NCBI GenBank assembly: GCA_002197995.1
Contig: NGZR01000019.1
Span: 1-22,275, forward strand
From: Gaeumannomyces sp. JS-464
Taxonomy: Eukaryota > Ascomycota > Sordariomycetes > Magnaporthales > Magnaporthaceae
Length of the DNA stretch: 22,275 nucleotides
Direction: 5' to 3'
Position numbers and translations under genes: made by a program. Shown piece after piece: positions 8,240 to 17,097 of this stretch. Numbering within the stretch: the first letter of the stretch is position 1; the number at the start of each line of letters is the position of its first letter. The notes under the pieces were generated by a model. The model was not told the origin of the DNA and made no database searches. It worked only from the letters and a program-made list of their open reading frames with translations.

Positions 8240-9540
8240 TAGTGCGTACGCCAAAAGTGTGTGTCGGTGTGGTGTGTGTACAAAGTAGTACCCACGAGTA
8301 AGGGTAGTAGTGTGTGGTGTCGTAGGTCGGTGTGTAACGTAAGGGTGTGCGTGTGAGAGACGTGGGTAGACCGTGTGACGTGTAAGAAGAACGTGTGTAC
8401 ACAGTGTGTACCGTAAACGTGTGTCAAAAACAAGTGTGTCAGTCGTCCACGTGTGTGTAAGTAGTGAGTGTAAGTAAGTACAGAGTACACGTAGTGTGTG
8501 TGCGTAAGTAGGGTGTAGGTGTCGTAGTGTAAACGTGTAACGTCGTGGTCGTGTGGTGTGGTAACAGTGTAGTAGCGTAGTGTGTCGTGGGTAAAGGTCA
8601 GTCGTCCGGTAACGTGTGGCAGGTAGTCCACCCGGTGTCCCGTGTAAAAAGTAAAGTAGTGTGTGTCCGTAGGGTAAGTAAGGTGTCCCGTGTACGTCAG
8701 GGTGGTGTGTAGGTAAACGGTAGGTAGTGAGTCAAGTAGTGTAAGGTGTGTAGAGTAGTAAAAGTCCGTGTGTGTGGTGTGGTAAAGGTAAAAGTAAAGA
8801 AGTAGAGTGTGTAGTCGTCGTAGTGTGGTACAGTAGTAGTAAAGGGTGTGTAGCGTCCAGAGTCCACGTAGGAGTGTAGTGTCGAAAGTGTGTGTGTAGT
8901 AGGTAGTGTGTAAAGTGTAAAAGAAGGGGTCCAAGTAAAGTAAGTAGTGTGCGTCGTAAAACAAGTCGTCGTGGGTGTGTAGTAGTCAGGAGTAAGTGAG
9001 GGTAAACAGTAGTGTACGTGTCGTAAGTCGTAAAACGTAGAGTAAACCGTGTGTGTGTCCGTGTAAGTGTAAAGGAAGTGTAACGTGTGTCCGTAGTACG
9101 TGTCGTAGTGGTGGTGTCCAGTGTGTAAAGTAACCCGTGTGTAAGTCGTAAAAGCCAACGTGGTGAAGAGTGAACCGTACAGTAGTGTGTGAGTGTGTGG
9201 TACCGTAGTAAGACGTAAAGAGTAGTAAAGTACCACGGTGTGGTGTGTAAGTGTGTACCAGTGAGGGTAAGCCGTAACGCCGTGTAGTCAAGTGTAAGTC
9301 GTGTCGTAGGTGTGTCGTAAGTGTGTAGTGGTAAAGTCAGTGTAAAGAGTGTAAGTCGTAGGCAGTAGTGTAAGTGTAAAGAAGGTGTAAGTGTGTGTGT
9401 CAGTGTAACGTAAAAGTACCGTGAGGTAAGCGTAAAAGTAGTGTAGTGTGTAAGTACCGTGTGTAAGGGTAACAGGGTGTGTACCACGTGTAAGTAGGTG
9501 TGAGCGTGTGTAGCGTAACGTGAGTGAACAGTAAACACGT
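8240..9540 (-). CDS. GIY-YIG homing endonuclease with long N-terminal extension (intron 6)
   Basis: The catalytic region reads RGIYIFSLIGTNQIYVGSSS at about 9170-9245: GIY, then YVG in place of YIG. It continues QLAFRLKGYL, GKLIPLIK, FRLEVICL, NPEIVLEQYYL and NPSGSGAKPLYMYN, with a C-terminal NUMOD-like DNA-binding part (ISKNSVSV, KSGDEIVFESLGKC, FLSQGLPVSQATL). Ahead of GIY is a well-read extension (VHQLAKAQLLSGKPVTLKVL, NNILAYSGILVNEKLTSLIN, DLHKLETRRLIDKALGLPHG) that I do not recognise. Single-base slips are present. The upstream start is uncertain. Confidence 0.88.
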
Positions 9541-9556
9541 AGTCGTCCGTGTGTAC

Positions 9557-9571
9557 GGTAGCGAAGCGTAC
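9557..9571. repeat. GTAGC-TTC-GCTAC palindrome
   Basis: A 5-bp stem with TTC loop after collapse. The same core (GCTTCGC, TACTTCGTA or the reverse, GCGAAGC) recurs across the introns at about 4805, 8190, 14740, 15035, 15480, 15620, 16845 and 18825. It marks a family of short dispersed GC palindromes. Confidence 0.7.
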
Positions 9572-9840
9572 GTAAAAGTAAAACCACAAGTCGTGAGTGT
9601 CGTGTGTAGTGTGTGAAGTCGTGTGTAGCCAGGTGTGTCGTGTGTCAAGGGTGCGGTAGGCGTGCACGTGAACACACCGTGTAGTGTACGTGTGTGGAGT
9701 GTCGCGTACGTAGTAGGTGTAGCGTGTGTGTAGGTAGTGTAAGCGTACCGTGTGTAGGTGAGGCGTGTCGTAGTCCGTGTGTAGGTAGCCCGTGTGTAGG
9801 ACGTAGGTAGGTAAGAAAACAACGTAGACGTGTGTAAGTG

Positions 9841-9866
9841 GTGGTAGCCCGTGTAGTGGGCGTACA
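9841..9866. repeat. Perfect hairpin (TGTAGCCC / GGGCTACA)
   Basis: Collapsed minus strand reads TGTAGCCC, loop ATAA, GGGCTACA: an 8-bp perfect stem near the start of intron 6. A related GGGCTACTA string lies just downstream (about 9781-9795). It is flanked by CGCTACGAAGTGCTCCGCT, another partly palindromic GC patch at about 9876-9900. Confidence 0.8.
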
Positions 9867-9956
9867 GGTGGTGTAAGTAGCGGAGCACGTGTCGGTAGCG
9901 GACACGGTGTGGTAAGTGTGTGTCAGTAAGTGTAAAAGTCGTAAGTAAAGTGTGTA

Positions 9957-10090
9957 AAGTGTGAGTAGCCCCGTAAGTAAACGTACGTGTACACCGTGAG
10001 TAAGGTGGTAAAGCAAAAGTAGCCAAGGTCGTACACGTAGGGTCCACGTGGTGACGTGTGTGGTACGTCCGTGAGTAAGTGGAGGGGTAA
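9957..10090 (-). CDS. cox1: cox1 exon (YPPLSGVQSHSG..LLGAIN)
   Basis: Collapsed it reads (T)TA CCC TCC ATT with one apparent base slip at YPP, then LSGVQSHSGPSVDLA, IFALHLSGVSSLLGAIN. This is the segment after transmembrane helix III in cox1. The preceding intron ends ..CATTTG. The exon ends at ATCAATT, with Phe completed by TC from the next exon (N-F-I-T-T). Reading is otherwise uninterrupted and highly conserved. Confidence 0.95.
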
Positions 10091-10264
10091 CAAAGTGCGC
10101 GGTGTGAGTAACGTGTCAGTGTGTAGTGCGTGTGCGTGCGGTAACCAGCAAGCAGTAAAGTGGTGTAGTACGTCAAGTAAAGTGTGTCGTGTGTAGTGTG
10201 GTGTCGGACGTAGTACCAGTCAGTCCGTGTAAAGTCGTAAGTGTGTGTGTGTAGTGTGTCCAAG

Positions 10265-11460
10265 TAAGTGTGGTGTGTGTCGTGTAGTGTGTGTCGTAAG
10301 TAGGTAGTCGTCGTAAGTGGTGTGAGTAAGTGTGTAGTCAGTAAGTGTACCGTGTGTAGTAGTGTGTAGGTAGTAGTGAGTCGTAGCGTCAGTAGTGTGT
10401 GTAGTGTCGTAAAGAGTGTGTACACCGTGTGTCAGTGTAGTAGTCGTGTGTAAAAGTAAGTAAAGTAAGGGTGGTGTCGTAGTGTGGTGTGTGTAGAGGT
10501 GTGTGGTGTGGTAGTCGTAAGTAGTAGTAAGTGAGTGTAGTGGTAGTGTGTCGTGTGTAAACCGTGTACGTGTGTACGTAGGTAGTAGTGGTAAGTAAGA
10601 GTCGTGTAGTACGTGTGTCGTAAAACAAGTAGTGTAGTCGTAAGTGTGTGTGTGAGGTGTAAACCAAAGCCAGTGGTACGTAGTGTCGTAGTGTGTGAAG
10701 TCGTGTGTCGACACGTAAAGTAAAAACGTACCGTGTCAGCGTGTCGTAGTAAAGTCCGTACGTAGTGTCAAGGGTGTGTAGGTAACGTAGTAGTCCGTGT
10801 AAGTGTAGTAGTGTGTAGTAGTCAGGTGTAAAGGGTAAAGAGTAGTAGTGTGGTGTCCAAACAGGAGAGTAAAGTAGTGTGTAGTCAGTCGTGTGTGTAC
10901 CCGTCCGGCCCAGGACCCACGGCGTCCGTGAGCCGTGGGGCCGAGGGGCGTAGTGTGTGTAAGGTAGTGTAAAAGGTGTCCGTGTAGTCGTCGTGTGTGT
11001 GTCGTGTGTAGACAGTAGTCGTGTAGTCGGTGTGTAAGTAAAGTAGTAAGGCGTGGTGTGTAAAGTCGTAGAAGTAAGTCAAAAGTAGTGTGTACGTAGG
11101 TGTAAGTAAAGGAGTAGTGTGTAGTCAAAAAGTAGGGTAAGTAGTGTAGTAGTCGTGTCGTAGTGGTGGTGTGTGTCGTGGTCGTCGTGTAGTAAAAAAC
11201 GTGGTCCGTGTGTAGTGTGTGTAGTCGTGTAGGTAACAGAACCGTACACCGTAACGTCGTGTGTGTGTGTGTAGTAGTAAGTAAAGGTAAGTCGTGTAAA
11301 GTGTAGTAGTCGTAGAGTGTAAGCGTAGTGTGTGTAAAAGAGTAAGTCCGTCAGTGTGTACCAGTGTAGAGGTAAGTGTGAGTAGAAAAAGTGTACCAGT
11401 CACCAGTCGGGTAACACCGTACGTAAGTCAGTGTGGTGTCAAAAGTAAGCGTGTGTAGAG
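10265..11460 (-). CDS. LAGLIDADG homing endonuclease with GC-cluster insertion (intron 5, second frame)
   Basis: First motif QWLVGVTDGDGNFSINYSNG at about 11341-11440, then IAQSRYNLRL, KKELGVGSVTK, RDRKHI, EDIILPIFDKYPLLTSKYF. Then a GC-rich insertion at 10902-10948, PVWNNISLPLTDI, and the second motif PWIVGFIEAEGSFYL at about 10710-10780, followed by HGFGLTQKLDNIVL, IEHLIYYFKD, MKGVKSLEY and KIRDTIRK. It is paralogous to the first frame of the same intron. Both motifs are intact; the GC cluster falls in the linker between domains. Confidence 0.9.
10902..10948. repeat. GC-rich hairpin cluster inside an endonuclease frame
   Basis: Collapsed minus strand has CCCTCGGCCCCAGG and, after about 16 bases, CCTGGGCCGGAGGG, which are near-perfect inverted arms. 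The inner part contains a smaller inverted pair (CTCAGGAG). It is the most GC-rich stretch of the window and sits in AT-rich coding sequence in the linker between the two endonuclease domains. It resembles the double-hairpin GC elements described in fungal mitochondrial genomes; this identity is an inference. Confidence 0.8.
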
Positions 11461-11884
11461 TCAAGGAGTGCGTCGTCCGGTGTGTAGGTCGTCGTGAGTG
11501 GAGTAAAGTGTGTAGTGTGTACCCAAGCGGTGGTGTGGTCGTCCAGTGAAGTCAGTACAGTGTGTGTGTACAGTACGGTAGTGTGTAGTGTAAAGTAAGT
11601 AAAACAGTGAGGTAGGTAGTAAAAGTGTAGTGTAGAAGAGGTGTCACCGTGGTAAAGTGTGTACCCAGGCGGTGTGTGCGACAAGGAAGTAAACAGTGTG
11701 TGTACGAAGTGCGTGTGTAAAGTGTAGCAAGAGGTAGGTGTGTACAACGTGTAAGTAAAAAGTAAAGTGGAAGTAAAGGGGTGTAAAAAGGTGTGTAAGT
11801 GTGTAGGTGAGTGTGTGTAGGGTAGTAGTGTCGTAGTGTCACGTAGTAGCGTGTGTAGGGTGTGGTCGTAGCGTGTACGCGTAG

Positions 11885-13010
11885 TACGTAGCGTGTGTGT
11901 ACGGTCGTACCGTAAGTGTGTAGGTAAGTAGGTGTGTAGTGTGTAGTGTGTAAGTGTACGTGTGTAGTCGAGTAGTGTAGGTCGTGTGTCGAGTAAGTAA
12001 GTGGTGCCACAGAGTCAGTAACGTGTAAAGTGTCAGAGAGTGTGTCAGTACCACGGAACGTGTACCGTGTGTAAAGTAGTAGTCAAGTAAGTAGTGTGGT
12101 GTAAGTGGTCCCGTAGAAGTGTACCGTGGTAGAGTAAGTACAGTGAAGTAGTGTGTCGTAGCGTGTGTAGTGTAGTAAGTGTAACAGTGTACGTGTGTGT
12201 AAGTAGTGGTAAAGGTACGGTGTGTAAGTAAGAAACAAGTAAGAAGTGTGTAGTCGTAAGTGTGTGTGTGGACAAGTAGGTAAAAGTCGTAGTACGAACG
12301 TGTGACGTGTGGAGTAAACAGTAAACACCAAAAGTGCCCGTGTCAGCGTGTCGTAGTAAACCCCGCGTAAGTCAAGTAAACAGAGTAGTAACAGGTAGCA
12401 AGTACGTAGTGTAGTGAGTCACGTGTGTCGTGCGGTGTGTAAAGTGGCGTAAGCAGGAGAAAGTAGTAAGTGTAGCGTGGAAGGTGTCGTGTGTGTGAGT
12501 CGTGTAAGTGTGTGTGTCGTAGTCAGTAGTCAGTGTGTGTAAGTCGTCGTAGGTGTAAGTGTCGTGTGTAGTGTGTGTCGTAAGTAGTAGTGTGGTAGTG
12601 CGTGTCGTGTGTAAGTGTGTGTAAAGTAAGTGTAGTAGTGTACGTAGAGTAAGTAAAGGAGTAGTCGTAGTCAAAAAGTAGGAAAAAGTGTACGTGTCGT
12701 GTGTGTAAAACCGTGTGTCGTAGTCGTGTAAGTGTCGTAAAGTGTACCGTCAACGTGTGTGGTGTGTGTGAACGTGTGTGTAGAAACACGTACCAGTAAC
12801 CGTAAGTGTGTGTGTAACAGTAAGTGTGTGTGTGTAAAGCAACCGTGTAAAGTGTAGTAGTGTCAGAGTGTGACGTGTAAACGTAGTAGTGTGAAGACGG
12901 AAGTGGTACCGTCCAGAGTGTGTGACAAGTACGTAAAACAACCAGTCACCAGTCGTGGTAAAGTCCCACGTAAGTCACAAGTGTGTAAACGTGTGTGTCG
13001 TCCAGTCACG
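11885..13010 (-). CDS. LAGLIDADG homing endonuclease (intron 5, first frame)
   Basis: First motif LWLVGFTDGDGCFSIVKSGG at about 12901-12975, then LSQSEYNLRV, LGYGSVS, EVIFPIFDKYPLLSSKYNYL, and PANYISPAW at about 12440-12475. Second motif YWLAGFIEAEGHFGVY at about 12310-12385, then a tail with FRGMKSLNLSYDLW. This is the WLVGFTDGDG/FIEAEGSF family common in fungal mitochondrial introns. Several A-run slips are present. Ends are approximate. Confidence 0.9.
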
Positions 13011-13143
13011 TGTAAAGTGTAGTGTGAAGTGTGTAGTGTGTGTGTAGTAGTGTGTGTCGGTGTGTGTCACGCAGTCGAGGAGAGGTGTGTGTAGTGTGCC
13101 GTCGTAGTGGTGTACCAGTAAAGCAACGTCCGTGTACACGTCA

Positions 13144-13161
13144 AGAGGTGTCAACCGTGGT
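13144..13161 (-). CDS. cox1: cox1 micro-exon, 14 nt (TGWTL)
   Basis: Collapsed bases ACAGGTTGAACTCT encode T-G-W-T-(L), joining EGGVG upstream to YPPLSG downstream in the order required by cox1. Trp is again TGA. The upstream intron ends ..AAAATG. The downstream intron contains AAGGAGT, complementary to the exon end ACTCT with a U-G pair, so the cut after ACTCT is supported and Leu is completed by the T of the next exon. Group I introns with neighbouring insertion sites in conserved cox1 stretches are common, but an exon this short is notable. Confidence 0.88.
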
Positions 13162-13200
13162 CAGTGTGTGTGTGTGTGTAGTGTAACCCAGTGCGGTAGC

Positions 13201-13233
13201 AGGGTCCAGACAGTAAGGTCGTGTGTGGACCGT
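13201..13233. repeat. Hairpin near the intron 4 3' splice site
   Basis: Collapsed minus strand AGGTCC..AGAC, loop TTAT, GTCT..GGACCT forms a stem of about ten pairs with one bulge. It is 40 collapsed bases or fewer upstream of the micro-exon, so it may be part of the P9 region that positions the 3' splice site. Confidence 0.7.
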
Positions 13234-13284
13234 GGGGTCGGTAGGAGTGTAAGTGTGTAACCGTAGTCGTCAGTGTCAGTGTGC

Positions 13285-14620
13285 GTAACCCCAAGTGTAC
13301 AGTGTAAAGTAGTAAAACGTGTAGTGTGTAAGTGAAGTCGTCAAGTGTAAAGTGTGAGGTGTCGTGTGTGTAGGTAGTGTCAGTGCGTAGTGTGTGTAGT
13401 GGAAAGGTAACGTGTAGAAGGTACCGTGTCGTGTGAGGTCAGTAGTGTAGTGTGTCGAGAAAGTGTGTGTGAGTAAGAGTAGTGCGTGTGAGTGGTCAAG
13501 TCGTAAGAAAGTCGTGTGAGTGTGTAGAGCGTAAAGTAACGGAGTGTGTGTGTGTAAAGTAAGTGTGTAGTGTAAAAGTGTGTCACAAGAACGTAGTGTC
13601 GTGTAAGTGTGCGTGTGTGTACAACAGTAAGCGTGGTGTGTCAAGTAGTAAGTGTGTGTCGTGTGTAAGTCCGTGTGTGTGTAGTGTGTCAGTGTGTACA
13701 GGTGTGTGTGTAGTGGTCGTAGAAAGTGTCGTGTGAAGTACGTGTGTGTCAGTAAAAGTGTGTAAAGTGTAGAAGTGTAGTGTGTGTGTAAGTGTGTGGT
13801 CCGAAGTGTAGCGTGTGTGGTAGTAAGTGTGGTGTGTCGTGGTGAGTAGTAGCCAGTAGTAACAGTGTGTAACCGTGTAGGTAGCGTAAACCACGTGTGC
13901 AGTGTGTAAAGTCAAACCCACAAGTAAAAAGTGACCAGTCGGCGTGTCAAGTAAAACCGGCGTAAGTCAAGGAGTGTGGGTGTGTCGTAAGTGAGCGTAG
14001 AAGTCCACACCGTAAGTGTGTGTGTCGTAGTGTGTGTAAGTGGGTGTCCAGTAGGTAAGCGTGTGTGCAGTGTACGGTAAGCGTAGAGTGAGTGTGTAGC
14101 AGTGTCAAGTCAGGTCAAGTGTAGGTCGAGTAGTAAAGCGTGTCAAGTCGTGTAGGAGGTGTCGTCAGTAGTGTGTCCAGTGTCAACAGGTACAGCGTAG
14201 TGTGTGTCGGTAGTAGAAGTGTGTAAAGTCGTGTGGAAGTAAAAGAAGTCACAGTAAGTGTGTGAAGTGTCGTGTGTGGAGTGGTGTCCAAAGGTCCCGT
14301 CCGTCCGAGTAACCGTCGTGTGTGTAGTGTGTGTAAGAGCGTAAAGGGAGAGTCCGTGTGTGTGTCACAAACACGAGTGTGTGTGTACGTAGTGGGAGTA
14401 AAGCAAGTGTGTACCCGTGTGTGTGAGTGTGTCGTAGCGTGGTGTGTGTAGGACAACGTAGTAGAGTCCAGTCGTCCGTGTCGTAGTGTAAACCGTGCGT
14501 AAAGTAACGTACCGTAAGTAGACGACGTAGTGTAAAGTAAAGTGTAGTGTAGTGTGTGGGTAAGGGTGTAGAGTGTGGAGAAAAGGGAGAGTAGTACACA
14601 GTAAGTAGTAAGAGTGTCAC
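13285..14620 (-). CDS. LAGLIDADG homing endonuclease (intron 4)
   Basis: First motif LGSYLAGLIEGDGS at about 14461-14525, then PKTARNQKGK, YPIVKIVFVKKDLPLA, INSIRKIAVLLNGNMRTPKI (14110-14200) and EALYRLIDWLN. Second motif NPWLAGFIEADGHFY at about 13925-13975, then DLNASGLATKVK and ISQKQLYKANS, QEGTSKLL, and NTKRTQFNWDSLNK at about 13325-13365. Both motifs keep their acidic residues. The C-terminus is not exactly fixed because of indels. It belongs to the same broad family as the intron 7 frame (IEGDG, then NxKRTxFNWxxLN tail). Confidence 0.92.
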
Positions 14621-15108
14621 CGTGGTCGTGTACGTGTAGTAGTAAGTGCGTAGTGTCGTGTAGTGTAAGTGTCGCGTGTGTGTGTACAAAAGAGAGTGTG
14701 GACGTAGTAGTGTGTGTCACGTCACCGTAGTGGTACGAAGGGGTGCGTGTCGCGTAGGAGTGAGGTGGTACCACGGTGGTAGGTCGTCGTGAAGAGTAGT
14801 GTGCGTGTGGTGTAGTAGTACGTAACGTGCGTGTGTGCGTGTGCAAGTAGTGTCCGTGCGTGAGTGTGTGTCCGTGTAAAGTGTGTGTGTGTAGTGAAGG
14901 AGACAAGTAGTCAGTGTGAAGAGTAGTAGGAGGTGTCCCAGCAAGTGTGTAGGTGGGTAGTACGTGTGTAGTAGGTAAGTAAGTGTGTGTCGTAAGTGTA
15001 GGTGTAAAACGTAGGTCCGTGTAAAAAGTAAGTGTAGCGAAGCGTAGAAAGCAACGTCGTGTAAGTAAACGTAAGTGTACGTAGTGTGTGTGGCACAGGG
15101 TGTGTGGT

Positions 15109-15225
15109 ACCAACGTCCGTCCGTGTCGTAGTACAAGCAGAAAAGTACGTAAGTAGGTAGTGTAAACGTAGGGGGTAAGTAAGTCAAAAACGTAAGTGGT
15201 GTAGTGTGTAGGTCGTGTGGAAAGT
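15109..15225 (-). CDS. cox1: cox1 exon (FPRLNNISFW..EGGVG)
   Basis: Collapsed, it encodes FPRLNNISFWLLPPS, then LILLVFSACIEGGVG, with no frameshift. The Trp of ISFW is written TGA, which fixes the genetic code as mould mitochondrial. The exon ends at GGT. The following intron bases can form a P1 helix (GGTACA with TGTGCC) placing a U-G wobble at the exon end, the standard group I 5' splice signal. The upstream end (intron ..AAACG, exon ATTTCC) completes the Ala codon of DMAFPR. Confidence 0.95.
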
Positions 15226-17047
15226 CGGTGTGTACAAGTGGGTAGGTGTGTCCGTACCACCACGGACGTAGTGGTCGTGTCACCCGTGTAGTGTGTAAGT
15301 ACAAGTAAGGGGCGTGTCGCAGTGGTAGGTCGTCGTGAGGAGTCCGTGCGTCAGTAAGTGTGTAAAGTGTAGTGTGTGGGTGTCCCGTGCACAGTGTAGT
15401 GTCCCAGTGGTAGTACAGTAAGGTGGTGTACGACGTAAGTGTCAGGTGTAGTGTGTGGTGGTGCGTGCGTGCGTGTCGCAGCAAGCGTAAAGCGTACAAC
15501 GTGTGTAGTGAGGTGTGTAGGTGTGTGGTAAACCCCAAGTGTAGGGTGGTCGTAGTGGTAGTCGTGGTGTAAGTAGGAAAAGTGTAAGTGTCCAGTGTGT
15601 CGAGAGTAGTGTCGTAGTGCAGTAGTAGCGAAGGTAAGTAAGTGTAAAAAGCGTGTACACGTGTGTGTGTAACGGCAGTGTGTCCGTGTGGTGTGTAGTG
15701 GGGCGTAGTAGTAAAAAGTAACAGTAAAAGTAAAGTGTAGGTAAGAAGTGTGGTAAAGTGTGTAAGTAGACGTCCGTCCGTCCGTCCGTGAGTAAGTGTG
15801 TAGTGTGTAAAGTGAGTCCCAAGTGTGAAAGTAAGGTGTCGTAGTGTGTCGTAGTGTCAGTACCAGTCGTCGTAACAGAAGTCAGGTGTGTGTAAGTGTA
15901 AACCGTGTCGTGTCGTGGTAGTAAGTGGTGTGTGGTGTGTCAAGCAGTGTAAGTAACACAAGTGTGTCGTCGTGTCAAGTCGTGTGTAGTAAGTCGTAAA
16001 GTGGTGTGTACGTGTGAGAAGTAAAGAAGTAGTCGTAGTCGTAAAGTAGTGTGTACCAAAAGTGTGTCAGGTAGAAGTGTGTGTGTACGTGTGAGTGCGT
16101 GGTAAGAAGTAGTAAGTACGTCAGTGTAGTGTGGTAGAGTGTGTCGTGAAGTGTCGTAGGTGTAAGTAAACGTACAAGTGTAAGAAAGTGTGTAGCGTAG
16201 TAGTGTGGGTGTAAAACAGTCGTAAAGTAACGTCGTGTACCAGGTGTACAGGAGTCGTAACAGTGTCGTCGTGCGTCAAGTGTCGTGTAAGTCGTACAAG
16301 AGTAGTGTGTGTGTCGTGTGTGTGTGTGTGTGCAGTAGTGTGTGTCGTACGTGTGTAGGTACGGTGTGCACAGAAAAACGTGTCCAGTCGTGAAGTCAAG
16401 TAAAGTCCACGTGTAAGTCAGCGTAGTCAGTGTAGCGTAAAGGTACCGTGTCGTGTGTGTAAAAGGTGACGTGTAGTCGTAGTAGTGTAGGTAGTGTAGT
16501 GAGTGGTGTGTAGTGTGTAAGTCAAGTCAAGTCAAGTGTGTAGTACAAGTGTGAGTGGTAGTCGTGTAGGGTGGTGTCGTGTAAGTGTCACCAGTGTGTA
16601 GTGTAAAGTAAACGTAGTGTGTCGTGTGTAAACCGTAGTGTACAGGGTGAAAGTGTACGTAAGTACACAAGCAGTGTAGTCGTGTGTAGGGTGTGTAGTA
16701 GTCGTAAGTAAAACCAGAGTGTCGTAGTGTAGTAGTCGTAAGTAGGTGTGTGTGTGTGGCGTAAGTGGGTGTCAGTGTGTGTGTGTAAACGTAAAAGGTG
16801 TAGTACAAAACCGTAGGGGTGTAGTGGTGTCGTGTGTGTGTAGTGCGAAGCACCCCCAGTCAGAAGTGTGTGTGGTAGTGTCAAAGTAGTGCCCAGTCAC
16901 CGTGTCAAAGTAAGCCAGCGTAGAGTAGTGAAGTGTGTAAGGTGTAGTGTAGTGTGTGTGTAACAGTGTGTGGTACGTAGTAAGTAGTCGTGTTGTGTAG
17001 TGTGTAGTGTAGTACCCCAAAGGGTGGGCCGTGTGTGTGTCGTGTGT
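15226..17047 (-). mobile_element. Group I intron with LAGLIDADG frame (intron 3)
   Basis: Interrupts the DMAFPR codons of cox1. Core boxes: R box GGATCCTCAGAGACTACATG at 15322-15349 and S box AAGACATAGTCCG at 15264-15280; 3' end ..AAACG. At its 5' end AGGCCCACC pairs perfectly with nine bases of the upstream exon region (GGTGGGCCT). Downstream of the frame are several GC-rich palindromes (about 15480-15640). One endonuclease frame precedes the R box. Confidence 0.88.
15770..16975 (-). CDS. LAGLIDADG homing endonuclease (intron 3)
   Basis: First motif SYLAGLFEGDGHIWIQNS at about 16861-16930. Then NEPLAKKLLDIIESGFIRYK, DNACVLVISPVIGLK, INGELRTPKIHQLYKLIDW. Second motif DSWLSGFIDSDGSFSVQRTK at about 16345-16420. 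Then LDPVTGKSYLDVLT, KYLDRYSLFSSKHLDYKDW, and a terminal RTYFNWDHLNKLSGGG. Order and wording match the widespread fungal cox1 intron maturase family with a GDGHI first motif. Acidic residues are present in both motifs. One T of the window-wide exceptions (16994) lies just upstream. Confidence 0.93.
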
Positions 17048-17097
17048 GCCAGTAGTCAGGCCCACCGTACCAGTAAGGTGGCAGTGTAAAAAAGTGT
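17048..17097 (-). CDS. cox1: cox1 exon (NFLMPLMVGGPDM)
   Basis: Collapsed minus strand reads AAT TTT TTA ATG CCA CTT ATG GTA GGT GGG CCT GAT ATG GC, giving NFLMPLMVGGPDM(A), which follows GGFG in cox1 proteins. It starts just after an intron end in G. The right-hand phase fits the next exon (GC joined to A TTT CCA gives A-F-P). The exact 5' splice site of the next intron is uncertain. Directly downstream, AGGCCCACC is a perfect complement of the exon bases GGTGGGCCT, as expected for a P1 guide helix, but this would suggest a slightly earlier cut. Confidence 0.9.

Larger units (their letters stand above)
7756..9956 (-). mobile_element. Group I intron with GIY-YIG frame (intron 6)
   Basis: Inserted in the N-F-I-T-T codons of cox1. 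Close to the 3' end are a P-like box (ATGCTGGAATATCC, about 8075-8095), Q box ACAATCAGCAGGAA (about 7921-7945), R box GGATCCTCAGAGGCCTTACG (7860-7880) and S box AAGATATGGTCC (7804-7821, with GGTCC where most have AGTCC). R and S variations (GGC against GGT) are compensatory, which supports a P7 pairing. The GIY-YIG frame lies upstream of the core. Confidence 0.87.
10091..13143 (-). mobile_element. Group I intron with two related LAGLIDADG frames (intron 5)
   Basis: Inserted after the micro-exon (TGWT-L), ending ..CATTTG before TTACCC. The R box CATCAGAGACTAAACGG is at 11479-11503 and the S box TGATGGTATAGTCC at 10206-10222. One frame precedes the R box and the second lies between R and S, in the P8 loop. 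The two frames have the same motif wording, so this is either a duplication or one intron inserted beside another of the same family. No cox1 exon lies between them. Confidence 0.83.
13162..15108 (-). mobile_element. Group I intron with LAGLIDADG frame 3' of the S box (intron 4)
   Basis: Inserted between GGV-G and TGW. P box AAATTGCTGGGAACTCC (about 14930-14950), Q box AATCAGCAGGAAT (about 14840-14870), R box TCTTCAGAGACTACACG (14771-14800) and S box AAATATAGTCC (14700-14716) lie close together with no frame among them. The endonuclease frame follows the S box and is followed by the 3' splice site ..AAAATG. This places the frame in a P9 extension. Confidence 0.87.

Noticed and set aside
14560..14640. 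cox1 exon beginning ACAGGTGAATC after the intron 4 S box
   Set aside because: It does not continue as YPPL, whereas the exact TGWTL exon occurs at 13144-13161 in the right place.
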